Positions 1 through 7,400 of a stretch of 10,373 nucleotides of DNA are shown here, in pieces (the first letter of the stretch is position 1; every line of letters begins with the position of its first letter). A program made the translations under genes and the position numbers. Below the pieces are notes generated by a model. That model ran no database searches. It saw nothing but the letters and a program-made list of their open reading frames with translations, and had not been told where the DNA came from. Where the stretch lies: contig CANETG010000077.1 in the NCBI GenBank assembly GCA_947440875.1, positions 1 to 10,373 of the forward strand, in the 5' to 3' direction. This stretch comes from Bacteriovoracaceae bacterium. Its GTDB lineage: Bacteria > Bdellovibrionota > Bacteriovoracia > Bacteriovoracales > Bacteriovoracaceae.

Positions 1-761
1 ACAGAATTAAGCTCGAGCAGGTCATCATCAACCTCGTAAAAAATTCCATCGATGCCATCACGTCAGGCGCAGTGCCCGATGGTCTGATCAATATTGTTAT
101 TTCAAAGTCAGAGAATGAAAATCACACGTTTATTGATGTCATCGATAATGGTCCCGGGATCCCTGAAAAGGTGAGGCCCAACTTATTTAAGCCATTCATG
201 TCGACGAAGGAGGCCGGCACTGGTACCGGTCTTGGGCTTTCAATCTGTGCCAAGATTATAGAAACTCACCGTGGTAAGTTGGAAAACATTGAACGTGAGG
301 ATGGTGCGCATTTTCGCATTAGGCTCCCGATGATTGAAATTTATTCTTACACCCGGAACGACAAGTCACTCTCGGGATCAAAGAAAGAAAAACGCATTCT
401 CGTCCTTGATAATGAGGTTCAGATTCTCAACGTATTAAACTCTTTCATCCGTGAAGATGGCTATGTCTTCATAGGTTCATCCGACCCTATTGATGCACTC
501 AAATTCTTAAGTAAGGCGAACATCGATCTCATGATCACTGATTTTTCTATGCCCATCATGGATGGTGGTAAATTTTCACATCTTGCGCGCGAGACCGGGT
601 ACGACGGCCCCATTCTCTACATGACGAGTGCGAAGTTCGTCGATCAATATAATAAAGACAAGAAACTTCTCGATATTGGGGGCGTGATTCTCAAGCCCTT
701 CAATCGCGAAGAGGTCATGAAGACCATCAGAGGAGCTCTCAAGCTTAAGGGGGCAGCATGA
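1..761 (+). CDS. Hybrid sensor histidine kinase, C-terminal part (HATPase + receiver), 5' truncated by window
   Basis: The frame is open from the left edge (first full codon at 3), so the gene starts outside the window and 252 residues are visible. The ATPase domain comes first. It has an N-box (LEQVIINLVKNSIDAI, visible residues 4-19), a G1 box (DNGPGIP), an F-box region (LFKPFMSTKE) and a G2 box (GTGLGLS). A linker and then a C-terminal receiver domain (about residues 131-250) follow, with phospho-acceptor Asp in ITDFSMP (about residue 180), the Thr of YMTSAK and the Lys of LKPF. In the receiver acidic pocket the usual Asp-Asp pair reads Asp-Asn (VLDNE), which may weaken Mg2+ binding. Family knowledge says such proteins autophosphorylate on a His (here upstream, unseen) and pass phosphate to a receiver. 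The stop overlaps the next start (ATGA), implying one operon with the following response regulator. The input signal cannot be told from this fragment. Confidence 0.93.
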   Translation, partial: RIKLEQVIINLVKNSIDAITSGAVPDGLINIVISKSENENHTFIDVIDNGPGIPEKVRPNLFKPFMSTKEAGTGTGLGLSICAKIIETHRGKLENIEREDGAHFRIRLPMIEIYSYTRNDKSLSGSKKEKRILVLDNEVQILNVLNSFIREDGYVFIGSSDPIDALKFLSKANIDLMITDFSMPIMDGGKFSHLARETGYDGPILYMTSAKFVDQYNKDKKLLDIGGVILKPFNREEVMKTIRGALKLKGAA

Positions 762-1174
762 ACAATAAAAGACCCCAGGAAATGAATATTCTCGTGATCG
801 ATGATGAAGAAAAGATCTGCGATCTCATAAAAATCTTTCTTGAATCAACGTTTGAATTTCACTCCGTCATCACTGCCCCATCTGCGATTCAAGCGATGCA
901 AAAGATTCTCAATCAGGAATTCGATCTCTTGATTATCGATCAAATACTTCCCGGCAAACTCGGGGTCGAATTCATTGAACAAATCAAAAGCAATCTTAAA
1001 TTTAACTCCATGAAAATCATCCTCATCTCAGGTTACCTTCAACAAGAAGATGTTTTGACGGCGATTCAATACGGGGTAAAGAATATCGTGGTGAAACCAT
1101 TTACTCGCCAACAATTAGTGAGTCAGGTCTCCGAAGTTCTCAAAATTCCTATCGATGGTGATCTTAGTTTCTAA
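758..1174 (+). CDS. Single-domain response regulator (CheY-like receiver)
   Basis: This is a 138-residue protein made of one receiver domain with no output domain. The conserved residues are present: acidic pair Asp15-Asp16 (VIDDE), phospho-acceptor Asp61 (LLIIDQILPG), Ser91 in the Thr/Ser position (ILISGY) and Lys113 (VVKPF). The start at 758 is supported by a purine-rich AAGGGGG about 5 bases upstream and by the 4-base ATGA overlap with the hybrid kinase. A later ATG at 782 lacks a well-spaced ribosome site. It probably receives phosphate from the upstream kinase, either as a phosphorelay intermediate or as a regulator acting by protein contact. The target is unknown. No strong terminator was found after it; only a 7-bp inverted repeat with a long loop (1200-1206/1234-1240) is visible. 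Confidence 0.93.
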   Translation: MNNKRPQEMNILVIDDEEKICDLIKIFLESTFEFHSVITAPSAIQAMQKILNQEFDLLIIDQILPGKLGVEFIEQIKSNLKFNSMKIILISGYLQQEDVLTAIQYGVKNIVVKPFTRQQLVSQVSEVLKIPIDGDLSF

Positions 1175-1222
1175 CACCGCCTAGATACCGTGGCAGAGAA
1201 TTCCTTGTTTTTATTCCGAGGG

Positions 1223-1250
1223 TTTTCTAAGCTAAGGAATCTACTATAAA
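1223..1250 (+). promoter_or_regulatory. Weak candidate sigma70-type promoter for the 97-aa gene
   Basis: TATAAA at 1245-1250 resembles a -10 box. TTTTCT at 1223-1228, 16 bases upstream, is a poor -35. Transcription from here would give a leader of roughly 65 bases before the ATG at 1324. The evidence is only a motif match in an AT-rich gap, and promoter rules for this organism are not known. Confidence 0.22.
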
Positions 1251-1323
1251 TCGTAATATCCCTTAACCGTATTCTTTCATCTGTAAGAGACTAATTACGT
1301 CGAACAATAAGGATCAATAAATT

Positions 1324-1617
1324 ATGCCCAAGCGTAAAGGCCGAGATTGGACGGAATGGAAAAAAGAAATCTCCGGCATGCATCGCCTCGATTCTGAATG
1401 GAAAAATCATCCGAAGGGAAGATACCACCAAGACCAAACGACCACGTCTCTTACACTTCACCGTGGACTTGGCAAAAAAGATTCTCAAGACAAAAAAGAA
1501 GTGCTGAAATGGTTTCTGATCTTCCTCGCCCTCTTGCTCGCCAGAAAAACTTATTTCGAGATGACCAAGGACGGGAAAATCAAAAACAATCCTACTTATC
1601 AAAGCAGGGTACGCTGA
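1324..1617 (+). CDS. Small basic single-pass membrane protein, function unknown
   Basis: I do not recognise this 97-residue protein. Its first 60 residues are strongly basic and hydrophilic, with many Lys, Arg, Trp and His. One hydrophobic segment follows (about residues 60-73, KWFLIFLALLLAR), then a charged 25-residue tail. The composition suggests a membrane-anchored protein with a positively charged cytoplasmic N-terminus. An AAGGA lies about 10 bases before the ATG, an acceptable though long spacing. Overlapping frames on both strands (1398-1631 plus, 1291-1602 minus) look less protein-like, but with so short a gene the choice is not certain. It ends 2 bases from the stop of the convergent secreted-protein gene. 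Confidence 0.6.
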   Translation: MPKRKGRDWTEWKKEISGMHRLDSEWKNHPKGRYHQDQTTTSLTLHRGLGKKDSQDKKEVLKWFLIFLALLLARKTYFEMTKDGKIKNNPTYQSRVR

Positions 1618-1619
1618 AG

Positions 1620-1862
1620 CTATTTACCTAAAATAGTACAGCGGGCCCCGGGACCACCGTAGCCCATGCGAGCATCAAGAAGGCAAAGATTAGCGGCGTA
1701 ATGGCATGCGCCCTGATACTGCGGACCTCGTGCCCAGTAGGTGTAAAGCGGGCGTCCATAACAATCGATCATTCTCGCGTGGCAGGTATAAACCTGAGGC
1801 CGCGGCGGTGGGCTTGCCCATAGTGTTGACGTGAGAGTGAGAGCGAAGATTAAAGTTTTCAT
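1620..1862 (-). CDS. Small secreted protein with five cysteines, function unknown
   Basis: The product is 80 residues. An N-terminal signal peptide (MKTLIFALTLTSTLWAS) has a short charged start, a hydrophobic core and a likely cleavage after Ala-Ser, before a Pro-rich PPPRPQ stretch. The mature part of about 60 residues has five Cys, is rich in Tyr, Gly and Arg, and has the look of small periplasmic or extracellular disulfide-bonded proteins. An AGGAGG lies 2 bases before the first ATG (1865) but 5 before the second (1862). I chose the second for its better spacing; the first would add one Met. The stop is TAG. The gene appears monocistronic, with the terminator of the nuo operon about 250 bases upstream. 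I do not recognise a named family, and an odd Cys number hints at a dimer or a free thiol. Confidence 0.72.
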   Translation of the reverse strand: MKTLIFALTLTSTLWASPPPRPQVYTCHARMIDCYGRPLYTYWARGPQYQGACHYAANLCLLDARMGYGGPGARCTILGK

Positions 1863-1867
1863 CATGT

Positions 1868-1873
1868 CCTCCT
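1868..1873 (-). promoter_or_regulatory. Strong ribosome binding site of the secreted-protein gene
   Basis: AGGAGG (minus strand) stands before two tandem ATG codons. The 5-base spacing to the second ATG favours a start at 1862. Confidence 0.75.
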
Positions 1874-2111
1874 TGACCTAGATATAGGGAACTCTTGAAT
1901 GTCATGAGAGACAAGGATGACGTAGAGAGAAACAGGGAAAATTTAGAATTATTAAGATTTAATTTCCTGCGATGATTTTCTTAACTCTCTGAATCCCTTG
2001 AATGGAAGTTAATCAATTGACCTTTTATTCAGGACAAGGAGTTATGATGTACCGTGCATCGATTATTTTTTTGCATCAGACGCAGTCTGCTAAAAAGAAA
2101 AAACTAGCTCA
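1874..2111. other. Intergenic region, AT-rich, no convincing gene
   Basis: This gap separates the nuo operon terminator from the secreted-protein gene. It should contain that gene's promoter on the minus strand, but I found only AT-rich stretches around 1938-1972 and no well-spaced -35/-10 pair. On the plus strand AAGGAG just before ATGATG (2044-2049) could start a 69-codon frame ending at 2253. That frame would run through the terminator and antisense to the acylphosphatase-like gene, so I do not call it. Confidence 0.5.
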
Positions 2112-2132
2112 TAAAAGTCCCCGACTGGGACT
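2112..2132 (-). terminator. Rho-independent terminator of the nuo operon
   Basis: On the minus strand a perfect 6-bp stem (AGTCCC, loop AGTCG, GGGACT) is followed directly by a short T-run (TTTT) and, further on, by a second T-rich stretch. It begins 4 bases after the TAA of the last gene, the expected place for the end of the operon transcript. Confidence 0.75.
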
Positions 2133-2136
2133 CTCA

Positions 2137-2400
2137 TTAAGGCAAGAGTGTGACTCCGACGTAGCGTTGATAGGGAATCTGCTCAATGATTTTCTCGGAA
2201 ATAAAACTTTTTGCACTCCGGTCGATCCGGTGTTGAAGAAGTTTGATGTATGACGGGTCACCTTCGAGATTAAGAACAATCTCGTGGTTGCTTATCATTT
2301 TTACTTGCCCCGTAATTTCAGACTTTCGGGTAATGTCATAGATCAATGAAAGTGCTTCTTCATTAAAATTTCCCTTGTAGGTAATTTTTCTCGCAATCAT
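2137..2400 (-). CDS. Acylphosphatase-like protein lacking catalytic residues, last gene of the nuo operon
   Basis: This is an 87-residue protein, close to the usual acylphosphatase length of about 90. Compared from memory with E. coli YccX, the segment from Tyr8 to the Thr30-Gly31 pair lines up without gaps (Tyr-x22-Thr-Gly), followed by a strand, an Glu-Gly-Asp turn, and a helix (YIKLLQHRI). The catalytic Arg of the VQGVxFR loop falls at Leu17 and the catalytic Asn at Met35, and the glycine-rich phosphate loop reads GNFNEEAL. Hydrolase activity is therefore unlikely. The start is supported by AGAGG 5 bases before the ATG. It follows nuoN by 9 bases and precedes the operon terminator, so it is co-transcribed with complex I genes. 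A small binding or assembly role is an inference; homology rests on pattern only. Confidence 0.85.
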   Translation of the reverse strand: MIARKITYKGNFNEEALSLIYDITRKSEITGQVKMISNHEIVLNLEGDPSYIKLLQHRIDRSAKSFISEKIIEQIPYQRYVGVTLLP

Positions 2401-2409
2401 ATTGTCCTC

Positions 2410-3885
2410 TTATTTTCCAAGGTGCTTCACGAGCTCAAGAATCGCGCGTGGGAAGAGACCGAACTGAACTGTCGCTGCCGCAGAAAGCGTTGCTGCAATT
2501 CCCGCGCCTCTCATGTTCTGGAAGATCGCCTGATCACCCTCTGGTTCTTTCATGTAAATGTAAACGATGACTCGAAGATAGTAATAAACTGAAACCACAC
2601 TTGTAAGCACGGCAATGACCACAAGTGGAACCTGACCCGCATTTACAGCTGTATTAAAAAGTCCGTACTTTCCGATGAATCCAGACGTGAGCGGAATTCC
2701 TGCCATGGAAAGAAGAAAGATCGTCAAACATGCGCCCATCACAGGATGCCGCAGACCCATACCCGCGATCTGATCAATCCGGAGGTCTTTTTCATTCCCG
2801 CTTTCAAATTGCGCAATGATCGCAAACGCGCCCAGCGACGAAAGTGCGTAGAAGAAAAGATACACGATCACACTCTGGCCAGCCTCAGGGCCCATCTTCA
2901 TCGCGTAGAGACCGAGAAGGAGATAACCTGTGTGAGCAATCGTTGAAAAAGAAAGCATGCGTTTAATTTCATTCTGGGAAATGGCGACGAAGTTTCCGTA
3001 AATCATAGAAGCCGCGGCCACAAGCCATATGTAAGATTCAAACCACTGCATGAATGGTACACCCTCAGCGAAGATGGTGTATTGAGCGATCCGAGCGAGC
3101 GCCATAAATGCTGTGAATTTCACACCGGCACTCATGAATGCCGTCACATTCGTGGCTGCACCCTGGTAAACATCCGGAACCCATCCGTGGAAAGGAACCG
3201 CCCCGACTTTAAAAAGCATCGACGTGAGAACGAGACCAAGACCAACGTAATAAATTGCTGTCGGAGTTCTCGAAGTGATCGCCTCATTGATCGTGGGAAG
3301 ATCAAAACTACCTGTTGCTCCAAAAATGAGTGAAGAGCCATAGAGTAGGAACGCAGAACCGAGACCACCGAGAATAAAGTATTTAAGCCCTGCTTCCGCA
3401 GAAAAATAGCTCGTTCTTCTCATCGCCACCATCACGTAAACCGCTAGCGACATGATCTCTAAAGCGATGAACATGAAAAGAAGATGATTGGTGCTCATCA
3501 TGAGGATCATGCCTGCTGTAGAAAAAAGAATGAGCGCATAAACTTCTGAAAGGAGATTCTCTTTCAAATCAATTCCGCGAGTGATGATCACTGAGATGAG
3601 CGCAAACGAACAGGCAAAAAACGAAAGTGTTCTAGTGAAGGAATCAATGACCAAAGTTCCGTTAAGAAGAACAGTCGCCTCTGCGCCCGCATTAACTCCC
3701 AAAAGAACTAAACATAGACCAAGCACAACTCCAGAAGAAATAAACGCATTCCCATGTCCCCGAGTCTTATGCGTACCCACGAGAAGCGAAAGGATCGCTC
3801 CAAAGGATAAGAGAATCAGAGGAAGAAGCGACACATATGCGCCACTGCTCAAATTATCGAGCGGAAAAATTTCCATCAAAGTCAT
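2410..3885 (-). CDS. nuoN: NADH-quinone oxidoreductase subunit N (antiporter-like membrane subunit)
   Basis: The 491-residue length matches NuoN. It is one of three antiporter-like subunits that translocate protons across the inner membrane as complex I oxidises NADH. Conserved pump residues are visible: Glu143 in FIALEIMSLAVYV, Lys168 in GLKYFILG, Lys226 in LFKVGAVPFHGWVPDVY and Lys256 in SAGVKFTAF. The protein is hydrophobic throughout with about 14 expected transmembrane helices. The ATG at 3885 overlaps the nuoM stop (ATGA), with a weak TAGG about 6 bases upstream, so translational coupling to nuoM is likely. A second ATG three codons later is a possible alternative start. It is the last canonical nuo gene of the operon. 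Confidence 0.97.
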   Translation of the reverse strand: MTLMEIFPLDNLSSGAYVSLLPLILLSFGAILSLLVGTHKTRGHGNAFISSGVVLGLCLVLLGVNAGAEATVLLNGTLVIDSFTRTLSFFACSFALISVIITRGIDLKENLLSEVYALILFSTAGMILMMSTNHLLFMFIALEIMSLAVYVMVAMRRTSYFSAEAGLKYFILGGLGSAFLLYGSSLIFGATGSFDLPTINEAITSRTPTAIYYVGLGLVLTSMLFKVGAVPFHGWVPDVYQGAATNVTAFMSAGVKFTAFMALARIAQYTIFAEGVPFMQWFESYIWLVAAASMIYGNFVAISQNEIKRMLSFSTIAHTGYLLLGLYAMKMGPEAGQSVIVYLFFYALSSLGAFAIIAQFESGNEKDLRIDQIAGMGLRHPVMGACLTIFLLSMAGIPLTSGFIGKYGLFNTAVNAGQVPLVVIAVLTSVVSVYYYLRVIVYIYMKEPEGDQAIFQNMRGAGIAATLSAAATVQFGLFPRAILELVKHLGK

Positions 3886-5429
3886 GGTGAACCTACTTTC
3901 TGAATCAAGGTATCGGCATACGTATTAAGAGTGGCATCAGACTTCCCAAAGAATGTCTTAGGGAAAAATCCAATACCAAAAACGAAAAGAGTGAGAACTG
4001 ACATCGCAATGACTTCACGAAGATTAAGATCATGAAGATCACCCAGATCAGTTCTGGTCACTGGTCCAAGCATCACGAGCTGATAAGCCTTGAGCGCGTA
4101 AACTGCTCCGAGAATAACCCCAGAGCCAGCAAAGAGAACCATCAAGGGATGAGTCTGGAATGACCCGAGAAGGATGGGAAACTCCCCCACAAATCCGTTT
4201 GAGCCAGGAAGAGCAACTGAAGAAAGAGTCATTATCATAAACGCAATCGCCATGACCGGAACAATTTTCGAGAGCCCACCGAATTCATTTAAGTTCCTCG
4301 TATGGAGCCTTTCGTAGAGAAAACCCACGATGAGGAAAAGTCCTCCGGCAGAAATTCCATGGTTAATCATCTGATACAGAGATCCAGCGATTGCTATTTT
4401 ATTGAATGAGAATAGTCCCACCACGATGTAACCCATGTGAGAGACCGAAGAATATGCCACAAGCTTTTTAAAATCAGATTGGGCTAAAGCACAGAAAGCA
4501 CCGTAGATAATTCCGATCACACCGAGTGTAATAAACATGGTCGAAAAATAGTGAGCGGCTTCTGGGAAAAGCGGAATCGCAATTCTCATAAGCCCATACG
4601 TACCAAGTTTAAGAAGAACCGCGGCCAGGAAGACTGAGCCGACCGTCGGTGCCTGAACGTGAGCATCGGGAAGCCAAGTATGGAAGGGAACCATCGGCAC
4701 TTTGATCACAAATGCTAAAGCAAATGCCAAGAACAGTAATGCCTGGGGAGACTGCAGAGCTGCCCACAAACTACTGTCATCAAAAGCAAATCTCAGCATC
4801 GCAATGGACTCAAGTGAAGCGCTCAGAACTCCCGTTTGAAGCTGAGTCTCGCGCACGAGCCAGAAAATCGCCACGAGCATGAGAAGTGATCCCACCATCG
4901 TATAAAGGAAGAACTTCACCGTAGCGTAAATTCTTTCTTTCCCGCCCCAGATACCGATTAAGAAGAACATCGGAATGAGGACGACTTCCCAGAAAAAGTA
5001 GAACAGGAACACATCAACAGCGAGAAACGTTCCGTACATTCCCGATTGAAGAAACATGAGAATGGCGACGAAGAATTTTTCGAGTTTGAGTTCTCCACCG
5101 TGAGATAAGTCCGGCCAAGTTCCAAGGATCGCAAGTGGGGCAACAAAAGCCGTGAGCATCACCAGGGGAAGACTGATCCCATCGATCCCAACGATATAAT
5201 TAATTCCCCAGTCAGGGAGCCAGGGAACCGTCTGAGTGAACTGAAATCCTGCTTCCTGCCCCGAAAATCCTGCGTACATGATAATCGCAAGAACGGCACT
5301 GACGAGTGTTTGAAAGAGGGCAAACTTTCTTAACTGACCCTCTAAAGAAGACGGAGAAAAAAGTGTGAGGACTCCCAAAAAGGCAGGGGTAAAAATGATC
5401 CAACTGAGAAGTGTCGAAGTAGTTTCCAT
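3882..5429 (-). CDS. nuoM: NADH-quinone oxidoreductase subunit M (antiporter-like membrane subunit)
   Basis: At 515 residues it has normal length for NuoM, the proton-pumping subunit lying between NuoL and NuoN in the membrane arm. Signature residues are Glu148 (YFFWEVVLIPMFFLIG), Lys172 in ATVKFFLYTMVGS, Lys243 (FVIKVPMVPFHTWLPDAH) and Lys274 (AAVLLKLGTYG). These are the counterparts of the Glu/Lys relay known from E. coli NuoM. The start ATG is preceded by AGGA with 7 bases spacing and lies 4 bases after the nuoL stop. Nothing in the sequence is broken. Because nuoL upstream carries an internal stop, polar effects on nuoM translation or transcription are conceivable. Confidence 0.97.
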   Translation of the reverse strand: METTSTLLSWIIFTPAFLGVLTLFSPSSLEGQLRKFALFQTLVSAVLAIIMYAGFSGQEAGFQFTQTVPWLPDWGINYIVGIDGISLPLVMLTAFVAPLAILGTWPDLSHGGELKLEKFFVAILMFLQSGMYGTFLAVDVFLFYFFWEVVLIPMFFLIGIWGGKERIYATVKFFLYTMVGSLLMLVAIFWLVRETQLQTGVLSASLESIAMLRFAFDDSSLWAALQSPQALLFLAFALAFVIKVPMVPFHTWLPDAHVQAPTVGSVFLAAVLLKLGTYGLMRIAIPLFPEAAHYFSTMFITLGVIGIIYGAFCALAQSDFKKLVAYSSVSHMGYIVVGLFSFNKIAIAGSLYQMINHGISAGGLFLIVGFLYERLHTRNLNEFGGLSKIVPVMAIAFMIMTLSSVALPGSNGFVGEFPILLGSFQTHPLMVLFAGSGVILGAVYALKAYQLVMLGPVTRTDLGDLHDLNLREVIAMSVLTLFVFGIGFFPKTFFGKSDATLNTYADTLIQKVGSP

Positions 5430-5433
5430 CGCC

Positions 5434-7395
5434 TTATCCTAATTTGAAGATAAAAAAGAGTACGAGGACAAGTCCACCGAGCATGTAGAGCCCGTAAGTC
5501 TGGATGTCGCCGGTTTGAATCAATCGAAGACCTGAACCTACTTTGCGGACTCCCCGACCGATTCCATTCACGGCGCCATCGACCACAAGCTTGTCGATCA
5601 CCATTCCCGAAAACTCTGAAATCTTCCTAATTGGGTTCACGACGATGAATTGATAAAGCTCATCAATATAATATTTATTCGAAAGAACCTTATGCCACCC
5701 TTCTCCACCAATAATTTCGGTGAGGAACATTTTGGTCTTAAAGAGTTTAATTCCAAGCCAAAAGAAAAGACCCGCAATAACTGAAGACCCGATCATCACG
5801 ACACCTTCGTGGAGAGGAATTTTCACTCCTACCAGTGGTAAGTGTCTCGCGGGCACAACCCCATCAAGCCAAGTGGAAAGAACGTGGGGCATGTGTCCCA
5901 TATAATCACCCATTAAATGCGGAACTCCGAGGAATCCACCAAGAGCAGCAAGACCCGCGAGAACATAAAGTGGCCCTGTCATGAGTGCTGGAGACTCATG
6001 AAGGTGATGTTTCACGTCGTGAGACATTCTCTCGTTTCCGTAAAAAGTAAGGCTCATCATGCGACCAGTGTAGAATGCAGTCAGAGCGGCCGTGATCACA
6101 CCGACGATAAAGAGATAAGAAACTCCATTCGGAAGAGCGATCGCGGAATAAAGAATTTCGTCTTTCGAGAAAAATCCTGAGAAAAAAGGAATCCCTGAAA
6201 TCGCCAGCGATCCAATGAGCATCGTAATGTGAGTGTGCGGAAGATATTTCTTGAGCCCACCCATCTTCGTCATGTCTTGCTCACCTGAGCAGGCGTGAAT
6301 CACAGATCCTGAACCAAGGAATAAAAGTGCTTTAAAGAAGGCGTGAGTCATTAAATGGAAAACGGCTGTCTGATACGCACCCACACCACAGGCCAGGAAC
6401 ATGAACCCAAGCTGAGAAACTGTTGAGTAAGCGAGAACTTTTTTAATATCCGTTTGAGCGACGGCAATGGAGCCCGCAAAAACCGCCGTGAGTGCACCCG
6501 TGTGCGCAATTACACTGAGGGCGACAGGAGAGAGATCAAAGAGCGGGTTAAGGCGCGCGATCATGTAAACCCCCGCCGTTACCATGGTAGCAGCGTGGAT
6601 GAGTGCTGAAACGGGAGTCGGACCCGACATCGCGTCTGGGAGCCAAACATAAAGTGGAATCTGCGCCGACTTACCAGTGGCTCCCACGAAAAGTGAAAGG
6701 CAAATGAGAGTTGCGGAAGGCATGAGTGAGGCGACGATCTCTGGATTGGCGAGGGCCGAATTGATCTCATAAAGATCGAGAGTACCTAGCTCTCTGAAAA
6801 GAAGAAACATTCCGATAAGGAATCCGAGATCTCCGATACGGTTAACGATAAACGCTTTTTTCCCAGCGTTGGCTTTCTCCGTGTCGGTGTACCAGAATCC
6901 GATGAGTAAGTACGAACACAGTCCTACTCCTTCCCAACCGAAGAAGAGAAGGGGAAGGTTAGCACCCATCACGAGAAGAAGCATGTTGAAGCAGAAAAGG
7001 TTGAGGTACGAAAACTATCTCCCCACGCACTCTTCATCATGCATGTAAGACATCGAGTACAAGTGAATGAGAGTCCCGATCCCTGAAATAATGAGGACGA
7101 GAATTCCTGAGAGTTTATCGATCCGAAGCTCAAAAGCAATTTTGAGGCCTCCGAAATCAAACCACTGGTACGCGTAGTTTACGACCGCTGGATTTTCGCC
7201 GTGAAGTTGTGAGAAGGCAGCAAGCCCCAGCACAAAACTCAAGGCGATGAATGCGGTGGCGACACCACCAGCGACGTCAGGGCCAGTTTTGGCGAACCCT
7301 TTGTACTTCAGAGGAAGAACCACACCATTGATAAAAAATCCAATGAGTGGTGAGAGTAAAATAAGAAGCGGAAGACTAGAGTTGATCGTATCCAC
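5434..7395 (-). CDS. nuoL: NADH-quinone oxidoreductase subunit L, interrupted by an in-frame TAG at codon 127
   Basis: The frame reads 653 codons plus TAA, the usual NuoL length, but codon 127 (7015-7017) is TAG. The first 126 residues (ending MHDEECVGR) and the part after the stop (FSYLNLFCFNMLLLVMG onward) are in the same frame, so there is no frameshift. After the stop come Glu155 (FFGWEGVGLCSYLLIGFW), Lys242 (GATGKSAQIPLYVWLPDAM), His267 (ALIHAATMVTAG) and the C-terminal region of the lateral helix (YYIDELYQF). NuoL is the distal proton pump of complex I. The start is GTG at 7395, chosen because AAGGA lies 8 bases upstream and no better start exists; it is 5 bases after nuoK. If the stop is real, only a 126-residue stub is made. 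The next ATG (6984) has no ribosome site. The gene could be labelled a pseudogene, though all other parts look intact. Confidence 0.93.
7015..7017 (-). other. In-frame amber codon inside nuoL
   Basis: The minus strand reads AGA TAG TTT TCG TAC between Arg126 and Phe128. In NuoL proteins the matching position (R-[F/Y]-F-x-Y-L-N) carries Phe or Tyr. TAG is one base from both Tyr codons, TAT and TAC. Confidence 0.95.
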
Positions 7396-7400
7396 AGGTC

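Noticed and set aside
1200..1240. Inverted repeat ATTCCTT/AAGGAAT after the response regulator as a terminator
   Set aside because: The stem is AT-rich, the loop is about 27 bases and no T-run follows the right arm.
1291..1602. 103-codon minus-strand frame opposite the small membrane gene
   Set aside because: It is antisense to the better supported plus-strand frame, has no ribosome site, and its Phe/Arg-rich composition looks like a reverse complement of Lys/Glu-rich coding.
6955..6984. Internal restart of nuoL at the ATG at 6984
   Set aside because: No Shine-Dalgarno-like sequence precedes it, and a start there would remove the first helices and begin within a transmembrane helix.
6969..7160. 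Overlapping minus-strand frame across the nuoL stop, suggesting a frameshift
   Set aside because: The two halves of nuoL are exactly in the same frame (30 bases, 10 codons, between the TAG and the next Met), so no frameshift is needed; the overlapping frame is a shadow with no family features.
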